Shown here: in pieces, positions 1 to 5,306 of the stretch
How the letters are laid out: every line of letters begins with the position of its first letter
Numbering within the stretch: the stretch's first letter is position 1
Origin: Io17-Chloro-G2 sp034428715
GTDB taxonomy: Bacteria; Chloroflexota; Dehalococcoidia; Lucifugimonadales; UBA3495
Assembly: GCA_034428715.1 (NCBI GenBank)
Contig: DAOUHE010000338.1
Location: 1-5,407 of the forward strand
Length of the DNA stretch: 5,407 nt
Direction: 5' to 3'
Notes under the pieces: model-generated
The model's input: the letters and a program-made list of their open reading frames with translations, nothing else
Told to the model about the DNA's origin: nothing
The model's database searches: none
Translations under genes and position numbers: made by a program

Positions 1-50
1 GGCAGCAGCAACTGCTGGTCGGGATCGTAGGGACGGAAGGTCTTGCTCAT
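1..50 (-). CDS. Transposase N-terminus, IS1182-type (partial, runs off the left edge)
   Basis: Only the first 16 codons are in the window, starting at the ATG complementary to 48-50 and reading MSKTFRPYDPDQQLLL. This is the characteristic opening of DDE transposases with an N-terminal DUF772 domain, usually annotated as IS1182 family (typical form M-x-x-T-F-R-P-Y-x-P-D-Q-x-L-L-L-P). These enzymes cut and rejoin DNA at the ends of their own element. The catalytic part lies outside the window, so intactness cannot be judged. A weak GAGG (complement of 61-64) lies 10 bases upstream of the start. The element's outer end should fall somewhere in about 51-260, but I could not identify its terminal repeat. 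Family recognition rests on a short but distinctive stretch. Confidence 0.8.
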   Translation of the reverse strand, partial: MSKTFRPYDPDQQLLL

Positions 51-80
51 TGGCGTCCACCCTCGCTGGAGGCTCCCTCC

Positions 81-86
81 ATCATA
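81..86 (-). promoter_or_regulatory. Possible -10 box for the left transposase
   Basis: The minus strand reads TATGAT here, a 5-of-6 match to the sigma70 -10 consensus, about 30 bases upstream of the transposase start. No convincing -35 box lies 16-18 bases further upstream. This is a weak prediction. Confidence 0.3.
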
Positions 87-91
87 CCCGC

Positions 92-111
92 AACGCCTCA
101 CCTGTGGCGTT
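92..111. repeat. Small inverted repeat upstream of the left transposase
   Basis: Perfect 6-base arms AACGCC (92-97) and GGCGTT (106-111) surround an 8-base spacer, just upstream of the candidate -10 box of the transposase. It could be a hairpin or an operator-like site within the insertion sequence, or chance. Another imperfect palindrome, CCCGTAATGTTGCGGG, lies at 173-188. Neither is followed by a T-tract on either strand, so neither is a convincing terminator for the cytochrome gene that ends at 261. Confidence 0.3.
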
Positions 112-260
112 TCTCGGACGGGCTGCTAGGACTCCGGTGACCTTCCAAGCTAAAATTCCTGCGAAAACCTCTCCCGTAATGTTGCGGGCTGGCGCCGCTA
201 ACTAGGGCTGGATCGCCGGCAGCGATTCGTCAATTAGCTCAAAACTTGTTCACTTGGAAA

Positions 261-680
261 CTACTGGTCTGTCACCGGGCGGTCCGCTGGATCTCCAGGA
301 AACGTCTTGGCCTCGATCTCTGCCACGTTCGAGTATCCGTCGCCGTCCGAGTCCAGCTCTTCTATGCGCCGGAGGGCGCCACCAAAGGCGTTCAAACTCT
401 CGTCATCGGTCAGGGCCTCCGCTTCAGCGTTCATCACCCTTGAGAATTCTGATTTCAGATGAGTCCCGTAGGGGTTTGTGTTCCTTCCGGTAGTGTGACA
501 GGTATTGCAGGTGTCTAACCTGGAGCCCTTAGTTCCGTACACTTCGTTGAAGGTATCTAGCGCACTCTGTGGGTGGGGGCTGAAAACGCCCAGGTACATC
601 GCACCGCCGATTACACCAACCAGAGCTGCAACGATTACCGGCGATACCATTATTATGAAGTGCCGCTGGAGAAAACCCAT
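261..680 (-). CDS. Membrane-anchored monohaem cytochrome c with EF-hand-like Ca2+ loop
   Basis: The product is a 139-residue protein, complete from ATG (complement of 678-680) to TAG (261-263). An AGGA ribosome-binding site lies 6 bases upstream. Residues about 8-31 form one hydrophobic helix, a signal anchor that would place the rest outside the membrane. C58-x-x-C-H62 is a single c-type haem site with His62 as proximal ligand. Met83 is a possible distal ligand, but this is not certain. Residues 110-121 (DSDGDGYSNVAE) match a 12-residue EF-hand or thrombospondin-3-type loop with D110, D112, D114, N118 and E121, followed by a P-G-D-P-A-D tail common after such loops. I infer a small extracytoplasmic electron carrier stabilised by calcium; its redox partner is unknown. 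A short TTCGG/CCGAA inverted repeat (693-697/703-707) sits 12-27 bases before the start codon. The gene seems intact although the DNA upstream of it is rearranged. Confidence 0.8.
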   Translation of the reverse strand: MGFLQRHFIIMVSPVIVAALVGVIGGAMYLGVFSPHPQSALDTFNEVYGTKGSRLDTCNTCHTTGRNTNPYGTHLKSEFSRVMNAEAEALTDDESLNAFGGALRRIEELDSDGDGYSNVAEIEAKTFPGDPADRPVTDQ

Positions 681-741
681 CCCACATCCTATTTCGGATT
701 GGCCGAATCAAACTGAAATCATTAACATATGGAACCGCTAG

Positions 742-936
742 ATGTTCGTGAACGCCGGCGACACCTTTGGCGGTAGTTTCCGTTCCATGAAAACCCCCAT
801 CCGCCTTACCGGCTGCGTGGAAATGCCCAATGGGTCTCCCCCTACATTGGGGGCCGACAGCGAAGATGTTCTCGAGAGCATCGGCGGCCTTTCCAAAGAC
901 CAGGTTGCAAAACTTCGGGAGGGAGGTGCGGTATAA
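742..936 (+). pseudogene. CaiB/BaiF (family III) CoA-transferase, C-terminal remnant
   Basis: This open frame encodes 64 residues that resemble the extreme C-terminus of family III CoA-transferases. These enzymes move CoA between acyl-CoA and a free acid in carnitine, oxalate, bile-acid or aromatic-acid metabolism. The signature is the conserved end: a G-D-T-F-G-G segment, then T-P-I-R-L-T-G-C, a P-P-x-L-G-A-D turn and the final helix D-V-L-x-x-I-G-G-L-S-x-x-Q-V-A-x-L-R. Family members are usually about 380-420 residues, so about five-sixths is missing, including the N-terminal CoA-binding part and the catalytic Asp. An in-frame TAG at 739-741 immediately precedes the first codon, and the DNA beyond belongs to the oppositely oriented cytochrome gene. 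The natural stop codon is retained. It is a dead 3' fragment. Translation from ATG 742 is possible but should give no active enzyme. Confidence 0.8.
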
Positions 937-1001
937 CCTGGCCCCAGCCAGTTGCCCAGGATCACGGTCAAGCTGGTGACCAAAGGTTCTTGGTACGCGC
1001 T

Positions 1002-1337
1002 TTAAAGGTTCGCGTCTACCACACTTTCCAAGGCGAACTCGTAGAAAGTGATTGCCTCGGCATTGCTGAACAGGTCCCGGTCGTAAACCGCCTGGGGCAG
1101 TTCGTTCTCGGTCAATTGCACCTTTACCCCTAAAGGAGGCCAGACCCGGCCGGCGCGCGCGGGAGTTCCGGGCGCCCGTTGCATTTGGATGAAGTCCGGG
1201 CGGCTACGGATGACCGATAAAAGAACTTCCACGCTTTTGTGAACCGAGTCGGTGGCATTGCCGCTTCTATAGTCGACCCTGGCGCCATCCAACAGGACGC
1301 GCAGCTTTTCGTCTTGGATCTGGTCCGGCCTCGGCAT
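1002..1337 (-). CDS. Conserved-looking hypothetical protein, 111 residues, family unknown
   Basis: I do not recognise this protein. The start at ATG 1337 is well supported: GGAGG (complement of 1343-1347) lies 5 bases upstream, the ideal distance, and the frame closes with TAA at 1002-1004. The product is soluble, with no signal peptide or membrane helix. Residues 6-50 look helical (D-E-K-L-R-V-L-L-D-G-A-R, then S-V-H-K-S-V-E-V-L-L-S-V-I). A Pro/Gly/Arg-rich linker spans about 52-70, and a second helical stretch about 88-109 carries several acidic and aromatic residues. There is no Cys or obvious metal or nucleotide motif. It starts 48 bases after the stop of the truncated flavin oxidoreductase on the same strand, so it may once have been the second gene of that operon. 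It converges on the CoA-transferase remnant across 65 bases with only small inverted repeats (966-981, 979-994). It appears intact between two decayed genes. Confidence 0.65.
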   Translation of the reverse strand: MPRPDQIQDEKLRVLLDGARVDYRSGNATDSVHKSVEVLLSVIRSRPDFIQMQRAPGTPARAGRVWPPLGVKVQLTENELPQAVYDRDLFSNAEAITFYEFALESVVDANL

Positions 1338-1385
1338 GACATCCTCCGTTTGGTGGGGAGACTGGCTTGTTGGATATCTAGCGGT

Positions 1386-2162
1386 CTAGATGGTGGAATT
1401 AACTGGGTGGGTGACGCCCTGCAGTTGCTGCTCCCGCCACTCTTGGTGCTTGCCGTGGCGCTCTTTAAATTCAGGCATCACTTCCTTGGCAAATAGTTCC
1501 AGAGAAGCCATGATGTCCTCGTGCTTGCGGTCGCCGCTTTGGGCGATGAACAACACCAGGTCAATATGAGCATTTTCATATTCGCGCAGGGAATTTCGTA
1601 TATATTCCGGTGAACCCATGAAGCCGCCCCGTTGAGTGGCGCGGTAGAGGGCCCGGGCGCTTTCGTCCTCCGGTTCTTCACCTACGCCGACCAGACCTTG
1701 TCTCTGGGCATAGACGTTTTGTCGGGCGTCCGCCGTCAGGGCTTTGAACTCCCGGTGGAAGTGGTCCCGGCCGTAGTTCCGCTGACCCCGTCCGAGCAAG
1801 AATCCGAACATCTGGGCGCCGGTGAGGCCCTTCTCCACGGCTTCCTCATCGGTGGGGCAGCACATCAGCGAGCCCAGGGCGGTGACTGCGGGATTGATGG
1901 CGTACCCGATGGGGTCACACTCGTCCCGCACCAATTCCCAGTACCGTTCGATGCGTTCCACCGACTCCTCTGGGGTCTCGAAGCCGAAACCCAAGGCGCC
2001 GATTCCTAATCGGGCTGCCACGAACACGGTTTCCCGGCGTGACGCCGCGGTCCACAGGGGAGGGAGGGGTTTTTGAAGGGGTTTCGGAATTATGTTTCGC
2101 ACGGGAACGTTGATGAACTGGCCTTCGATTCCCTCGTAGGGGACCTGGACCATCATCTTCAC
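1386..2162 (-). pseudogene. Luciferase-like (LLM class) flavin-dependent oxidoreductase, N-terminally truncated
   Basis: The frame encodes 258 residues of the C-terminal part of a bacterial-luciferase-family TIM-barrel enzyme. These use reduced FMN or F420 to oxidise or mono-oxygenate organic substrates. Recognisable segments are a Y-E-G-x-E-G-Q-F-x-x-V-P turn (9-20), I-I-P-K-P-L-Q-K-P-L-P-P-L-W (24-37), S-R-R-E-T with A-A-R-L-G-I-G-A-L (41-57), and near the end G-S-P-E-Y-I-R-N-S-L (183-192) with D-L-V-L-F (201-205). Full enzymes of this type are about 350-400 residues, so roughly 120-150 N-terminal residues are missing, including early barrel strands that help form the flavin and substrate pocket. 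The first possible start is a GTG at 2162; the minus-strand frame meets a TAG at 2175-2177 shortly upstream. Beyond the break lies coding sequence of an RDD protein on the other strand. I see no internal frameshift, so decay is recent or the fragment is still constrained. Activity is unlikely. Confidence 0.85.
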
Positions 2163-2463
2163 CCTGATAATAGGCTACATTATTTGGTGGCTGTTTACCC
2201 TGAGTCGCGGTCAGACCCCCGGTAATCAGTTGGTAGGCATCCGTGTTATCCGCACCGATGGGACTGCTTCAGACTGGGGTTGGACCTTTATCCGCGAGTT
2301 CATCATCATATTTTGCATCTTCAATGTGGTGGGTGACATCGTAACGTTCGGGATTGCGTCGATTGTCGACCTCTTATGGGCATTCTGGGACAGAGACCGC
2401 CAGACCCTTCATGACAAGATAATGAAAACCTTCGTCGTGGATGACCGTGGCCTCCGCTCTTAA
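2161..2463 (+). pseudogene. RDD family membrane protein, N-terminally truncated
   Basis: About 100 residues of an RDD-family integral membrane protein are readable, ending at TAA 2461-2463. The conserved second half is present: a hydrophobic helix (about residues 2-14 of the remnant), the loop G-Q-T-P-G-N-Q-L-V-G-I-R-V (17-29), another long hydrophobic stretch, and the diagnostic ending W-A-F-W-D-R-D-R-Q-T-L-H-D-K-I. The first helix carrying the Arg-Asp-Asp motif that names the family is missing. No ATG opens the frame: homology continues upstream of TTG 2230 to about 2161, and an in-frame TAG stands at 2137-2139 inside the oppositely oriented oxidoreductase. RDD proteins are usually short multi-pass proteins of poorly defined, probably transport-related function. 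I consider this a dead remnant. Its stop codon overlaps that of the convergent DUF2306-like gene. Confidence 0.85.
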
Positions 2464-3143
2464 GACCGCTGATCCAGCAACTGAGACCCGGCCGGGATAC
2501 GGCCTGTGGCGCGCGTGTAATTGATCCACACCTCGGCTACTACTAGATTGACGCCGAGGCCCAGCCAAGAGGCGGAGCCGAACACCTCCTCGAAGTCGAA
2601 TCCCGTCAACGGCATAAGGAGAATGATGAAGATCCGCTGGGTGGCCACACCCATGGCCAAGGCCAACGTTCGGATCATCCACTCACGATGTTGGCGCACT
2701 TCTTTCCTAGGGATGTGACGAATCGCCATAGAAAGTGAAAAGAGAAAGAGTAAGCTGGAGAAGACCACTGCCGTCTGAGTGCTGATACCGCCGAAGGCAG
2801 GAAAGAGGAAGTTGATGACCAGGGCGAGCACGCCGCTGATCGCGGCAGAGGTGGCGAGGACCCGCCCCAGGCCGCGGTGAACGCTGATTCGCCGTTGCCG
2901 AATCCGTGCGACGAACTGCAGAGGAGCCAACGTGAGAAACAGCGCCCCTGGAACAATGTGGAGGAGCGAGACCCACGGGTGCTGGACATAGCGAACGTCG
3001 AATGCATCAGAGGTTGTCGGATCCTGACTCATGAGCGCCAGGCGATTCACCCCAGAAAAGAGCATGAGGAGCACTAAAAGCACTATTGCTACCCATCCCA
3101 GAGTGCTCGCGATCTTCATCGTCTTTGCTTGGTTAATGACCAT
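2460..3143 (-). CDS. DUF2306-like multi-pass membrane protein
   Basis: The protein has 227 residues, complete from ATG 3143 to TAA at 2460-2462. GGAGG (complement of 3150-3154) lies 6 bases before the ATG, supporting this start over the internal Met9. About six hydrophobic helices are visible, near residues 12-31, 59-80, 97-115, 124-142, 159-178 and 191-210. The pattern H62-x-x-P-G with R80-x-R-x-R-R, then H89-R90-x-x-G-R, and later H152-R153-E-W-M-I-R158 matches my recollection of the DUF2306 family of predicted inner-membrane proteins, whose function is not established. The paired His/Arg sites at helix ends could bind a ligand or cofactor, but this is speculation. It begins 84 bases after the stop of the enoyl-CoA hydratase on the same strand, with no evident terminator between, so the two may share a transcript. 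Its stop shares the bases TTAA (2460-2463) with the convergent RDD remnant. Confidence 0.75.
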   Translation of the reverse strand: MVINQAKTMKIASTLGWVAIVLLVLLMLFSGVNRLALMSQDPTTSDAFDVRYVQHPWVSLLHIVPGALFLTLAPLQFVARIRQRRISVHRGLGRVLATSAAISGVLALVINFLFPAFGGISTQTAVVFSSLLFLFSLSMAIRHIPRKEVRQHREWMIRTLALAMGVATQRIFIILLMPLTGFDFEEVFGSASWLGLGVNLVVAEVWINYTRATGRIPAGSQLLDQRS

Positions 3144-3227
3144 GGGATTCCTCCACCATGTTCATGCACAGCTGTTATTAGTCAGAACAACCGTTTCTCT
3201 AGGCATTTTTGGGTGCACGCCGGATCC

Positions 3228-4037
3228 TTACCTACCCTTCCACACCGGCTCTCTCTTTTCGGCGAAGGCACGCGGCCCTTCCTTGGCGTCTTCCGAGTTC
3301 AACGCGAAGTGGGAAACCCAGCCGTCAACGCGCAGTGACTCGTCCAGACCGTACCTCCGCCAGACCTGGGCAACCGCCCGGGTAGCCTGCACCGCCAAGG
3401 GAGCGTTTTTGCCAATCATCTCCGCGATCTCCACCGCCCTCGGCATCAACTGCCCCGGGGGCAAAACCTGGTGAACAAACCCCAGGCGATGGGCCTCTTC
3501 CACGCTTAAAATATCGCCGGTTAACATAAGATACATCGCTTCGCCGTAGGGCATCAACCGGGCCAAATGGTTCAAGGCGTAATGGGCCAGGATGCCCCGC
3601 TTGACTTCAAAAAGGCCGAAATAGGCTTCGGTTGACGCGATTCGTATATCGCAGTCGGCGGCCCTTTCCATGCCCGCGGCGATTGCCAGGCCGTTTATCG
3701 CGGCTATTATCGGCTTGGGATTTACACCAAATGGCTGGCTGGAGCGCCCCCGTTCCGCCCTTTCCTCAGGTGTGATCCCAGATGCTCCGGTCTCGCCCGA
3801 TGAAGATTCGGTTTGGTTTCGTTCGGTCATCTCTTTCAGATCGGCTCCGGCCGAGAACGCCCGTCCGGCACCGGTGACGATTCCCACCCGCATCTCAGGG
3901 TCGTGGACGAATTCGTAAAGGGCGGCGTCAAGCTCCTGGCGCATGAGCGCCCCCTGGGCGTTGAGCCGGTCGGGCCGGTTCATGGTGAAAATGGCATAGT
4001 GTCCTTCGGGATGGGTCTCATAAAGCACGTCAGGCAT
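3228..4037 (-). CDS. Enoyl-CoA hydratase/isomerase (crotonase) family protein
   Basis: The protein has 269 residues, the normal length for the family. It starts at ATG 4037, with AGGGAG (complement of 4045-4050) 7 bases upstream, and ends at TAA 3228-3230. Crotonases stabilise an acyl-CoA enolate in an oxyanion hole and hydrate, isomerise or cleave it in beta-oxidation and aromatic degradation. The first oxyanion-hole segment is canonical (A60-F-S-A-G-A-D-L67). The second reads A120-A-G-M-E124 where many members have G-G-G-x-E. Glu124 and Glu144 fall at the positions of the two catalytic glutamates of rat mitochondrial hydratase, so hydratase chemistry is feasible. The G-x-G-G motif usually found shortly after the second glutamate is replaced by I149-L-A-H-Y-A. 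A hydrophilic Ser/Thr/Glu-rich insert spans about 71-100. The substrate cannot be read from sequence. The gene is divergent from the downstream glycosylase and precedes the DUF2306-like gene. Confidence 0.9.
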   Translation of the reverse strand: MPDVLYETHPEGHYAIFTMNRPDRLNAQGALMRQELDAALYEFVHDPEMRVGIVTGAGRAFSAGADLKEMTERNQTESSSGETGASGITPEERAERGRSSQPFGVNPKPIIAAINGLAIAAGMERAADCDIRIASTEAYFGLFEVKRGILAHYALNHLARLMPYGEAMYLMLTGDILSVEEAHRLGFVHQVLPPGQLMPRAVEIAEMIGKNAPLAVQATRAVAQVWRRYGLDESLRVDGWVSHFALNSEDAKEGPRAFAEKREPVWKGR

Positions 4038-4100
4038 GGCAATACTCCCTGGAGGCTAGGTTCAGGCACAAACTCTCACACCCGATCTGCGCCTGGCAAG

Positions 4101-4106
4101 AGTATA
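4101..4106 (-). promoter_or_regulatory. Possible -10 box for the enoyl-CoA hydratase
   Basis: The minus strand reads TATACT (5 of 6 to consensus), 64 bases upstream of the hydratase start, within the 179-base divergent intergenic region. No good -35 box lies at the right distance, so this is tentative. Confidence 0.3.
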
Positions 4107-4148
4107 AACCAAAGGCTGCCTAGGGGGATTCGGCGGGACGCAGCATCA

Positions 4149-4179
4149 TTGACACCCGCTGCTATGGGTCTCATATTAT
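4149..4179 (+). promoter_or_regulatory. Putative sigma70-type promoter for the Fpg-type glycosylase
   Basis: A perfect -35 hexamer TTGACA lies at 4149-4154. Downstream is either CATATT (4172-4177, 17-base spacer, 4 of 6) or TATTAT (4174-4179, 19-base spacer, 5 of 6). Transcription would start near 4185, leaving a leader of about 30 bases before the ATG at 4217. The location, in the divergent intergenic region and directed at the glycosylase, fits. Confidence 0.55.
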
Positions 4180-4216
4180 CCTTGCCGGTCTTAGAGTATC
4201 GATTGGATGAAATGCA

Positions 4217-5038
4217 ATGCCTGAAGCGCCGGACCTAGAAATAATCAAAGACTATCTGAATGAACGGATCCAGGGCTTGACCGTGGAATCCGCCGGGATA
4301 TTACGCTCCACCGTGATCCGTTCACTGGCGGGCGATCTGGTTGAGGACATTAGAGGACGCGTGTTGGGAGAGGTCCAGCACCGGGGTAAATTCCTGCTGT
4401 TTTCCCTTTCAGGCAGACGGTGTTTGGTCATCAATCCCATGCTCACCGGAGCGATCCATCTGTGCCAGCGGAAGCTCCGGGTGCTCAAGAAGACCTGTTT
4501 TGTCCTGGACCTTCCTGAGGATCCGCAACTCCGCTATCTGGACGACCGCCAAATGGGCAAGGTGTACTACCTGGCGGAAGAACAGATTGACCAGGTGCCA
4601 AACCTGGCGGAACAAGGCCCAGATGTGTTGGACGGAATCTCTTTTGAAGAGTTCCAAACCCGGTTGAAACGGTTCCACGGGGAGATCAAGGGCGTTTTGA
4701 CCAGGGGCGCCTTTATTTCGGGCATTGGAAACGCGTATTCCGACGAGATATTGTTCGCCGCCGGACTGTCCCCCTTCCGGAAATCCCGCAGCCTTGCCCC
4801 GGCGGAACTCGAAACCTTATTTGACCAGTGCCCTAAGGTCGTCACCGATGCGATGGACGTGCTGCGCAACCGTATTGGCGATGAAATCCACGTCAAAATC
4901 CGGGATTTCTTAAAGGTGCACAACAAAGGCGGCCAACCTTGCCCCAATTGCGGCGGAGCCATCACCCAATTGAACGCCAACCAACGCATCACCAGCTATT
5001 GCCGAAGATGCCAACCGGGGATGCTTATCAGGAACTGA
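4217..5038 (+). CDS. Formamidopyrimidine-DNA glycosylase (Fpg/MutM) family protein
   Basis: This is a complete 273-residue base-excision repair enzyme, the usual Fpg/Nei length. Such enzymes remove oxidised bases such as 8-oxoguanine and nick the strand by a lyase reaction. It opens M-P-E-A-P-D-L-E: Pro2 is the catalytic amine exposed once Met is removed, and Glu3 assists. This fixes the start at 4217 despite a weak ribosome-binding site (GGA at 4205-4207). Lys58 in H-R-G-K-F matches the beta-hairpin lysine that contacts DNA phosphate. The helix-two-turns-helix region contains G169-I-G-N-A-Y-S-D-E-I-L-F180. The C-terminal zinc finger has C242, C245, C262 and C265, with Arg257 in its hairpin. 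The void-filling loops differ from E. coli MutM: N73-P-M-L-T-G instead of H-L-x-M-T/S-G, and D110-R-Q-M-G instead of P-R-R-F-G. I recall this variant from Chloroflexota homologues. Base preference may therefore differ from classical MutM, so no gene symbol is given. Confidence 0.9.
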   Translation: MPEAPDLEIIKDYLNERIQGLTVESAGILRSTVIRSLAGDLVEDIRGRVLGEVQHRGKFLLFSLSGRRCLVINPMLTGAIHLCQRKLRVLKKTCFVLDLPEDPQLRYLDDRQMGKVYYLAEEQIDQVPNLAEQGPDVLDGISFEEFQTRLKRFHGEIKGVLTRGAFISGIGNAYSDEILFAAGLSPFRKSRSLAPAELETLFDQCPKVVTDAMDVLRNRIGDEIHVKIRDFLKVHNKGGQPCPNCGGAITQLNANQRITSYCRRCQPGMLIRN

Positions 5039-5083
5039 TGTTCATAATCCCGATGGCTCCTGACGATGGCTCACAGGATGGGA

Positions 5084-5118
5084 GAGGCTGGTCCACGTCA
5101 CAGGCGTGGACCAGCCTC
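5084..5118 (+). terminator. Strong stem-loop downstream of the glycosylase, probable terminator
   Basis: A perfect 14-base inverted repeat, GAGGCTGGTCCACG (5084-5097) and CGTGGACCAGCCTC (5105-5118), encloses a 7-base loop TCACAGG. It begins 45 bases after the glycosylase stop. The following bases (GTTGATTCTAAAT) are only moderately T-rich, so it is not a textbook rho-independent terminator. It may work as a weaker terminator, an mRNA 3'-end stabiliser, or an interspersed palindromic element. The loop word TCACAGG also occurs just before the stem at 5071-5077. Confidence 0.55.
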
Positions 5119-5180
5119 GTTGATTCTAAATCATTCGGCGGTCCACTCGTTCAAGAGACCGCGTTGCCCCAACGGTCCAC
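5090..5180. repeat. Cluster of GGTCCAC words
   Basis: The 7-mer GGTCCAC occurs at 5090-5096, 5140-5146 and 5174-5180, and in inverted form (GTGGACC) at 5106-5112. The last two direct copies share the longer CGGTCCAC. The first and the inverted copy are part of the 14-base stem. Possible roles are protein-binding sites, sub-terminal repeats of the neighbouring insertion sequence, or partial duplication. The copies could also be coincidental. Confidence 0.4.
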
Positions 5181-5209
5181 GGAACAGACCTCTTCCAGGG
5201 GGGCAATGC
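5161..5209. repeat. Ten-base inverted repeat with a 29-base spacer
   Basis: GCGTTGCCCC (5161-5170) can pair with GGGGCAATGC (5200-5209) over ten bases including one G-U pair. The spacer could fold further, for example GGTC (5174-5177) with GACC (5187-5190). The wider 5119-5306 stretch contains no recognisable gene. It probably includes the outer end of the ISAzo13-type element whose transposase ends at 5307, but no terminal repeat can be defined from one end only. Confidence 0.35.
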
Positions 5210-5306
5210 AACGTAACTCTATGCCCGGCATGGTCATCCGCTATTCTGCCTGGTAGATGCCCGCTAAGGCTTTTGCCAACTTAGGGATTGTCACGAAATA
5301 ATTAGT

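Noticed and set aside
738..983. An 81-residue minus-strand frame opposite the CoA-transferase remnant
   Set aside because: Its translation shows no domain-like pattern, whereas the plus strand matches CoA-transferase C-termini. It is an antisense shadow.
966..994. Small overlapping inverted repeats (GGTCA/TGACC and ACCAA/TTGGT) between the CoA-transferase remnant and the hypothetical gene
   Set aside because: Five-base arms with no T-tract are expected by chance; there is not enough support for a terminator or operator.
1379..1390. CTAG-N4-CTAG palindrome at the stop of the oxidoreductase remnant
   Set aside because: It is very short and overlaps the stop codon, so it is likely coincidental.
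1632..2009. A 125-residue plus-strand frame within the oxidoreductase remnant
   Set aside because: It is antisense to clear LLM-family coding sequence and has no recognisable motifs or ribosome-binding site.
4567..4992. A 141-residue minus-strand frame opposite the glycosylase
   Set aside because: It lies wholly antisense to the Fpg frame, which has catalytic and zinc-finger motifs, and has no domain features of its own.
5151..5237. A 28-residue minus-strand reading frame (ATG 5237 to TGA 5151) with two Cys and plausible amino-acid composition
   Set aside because: It is too short to judge, has no good ribosome-binding site, an in-frame stop just upstream, and no recognised homology. It overlaps the inverted repeat at 5161-5209.
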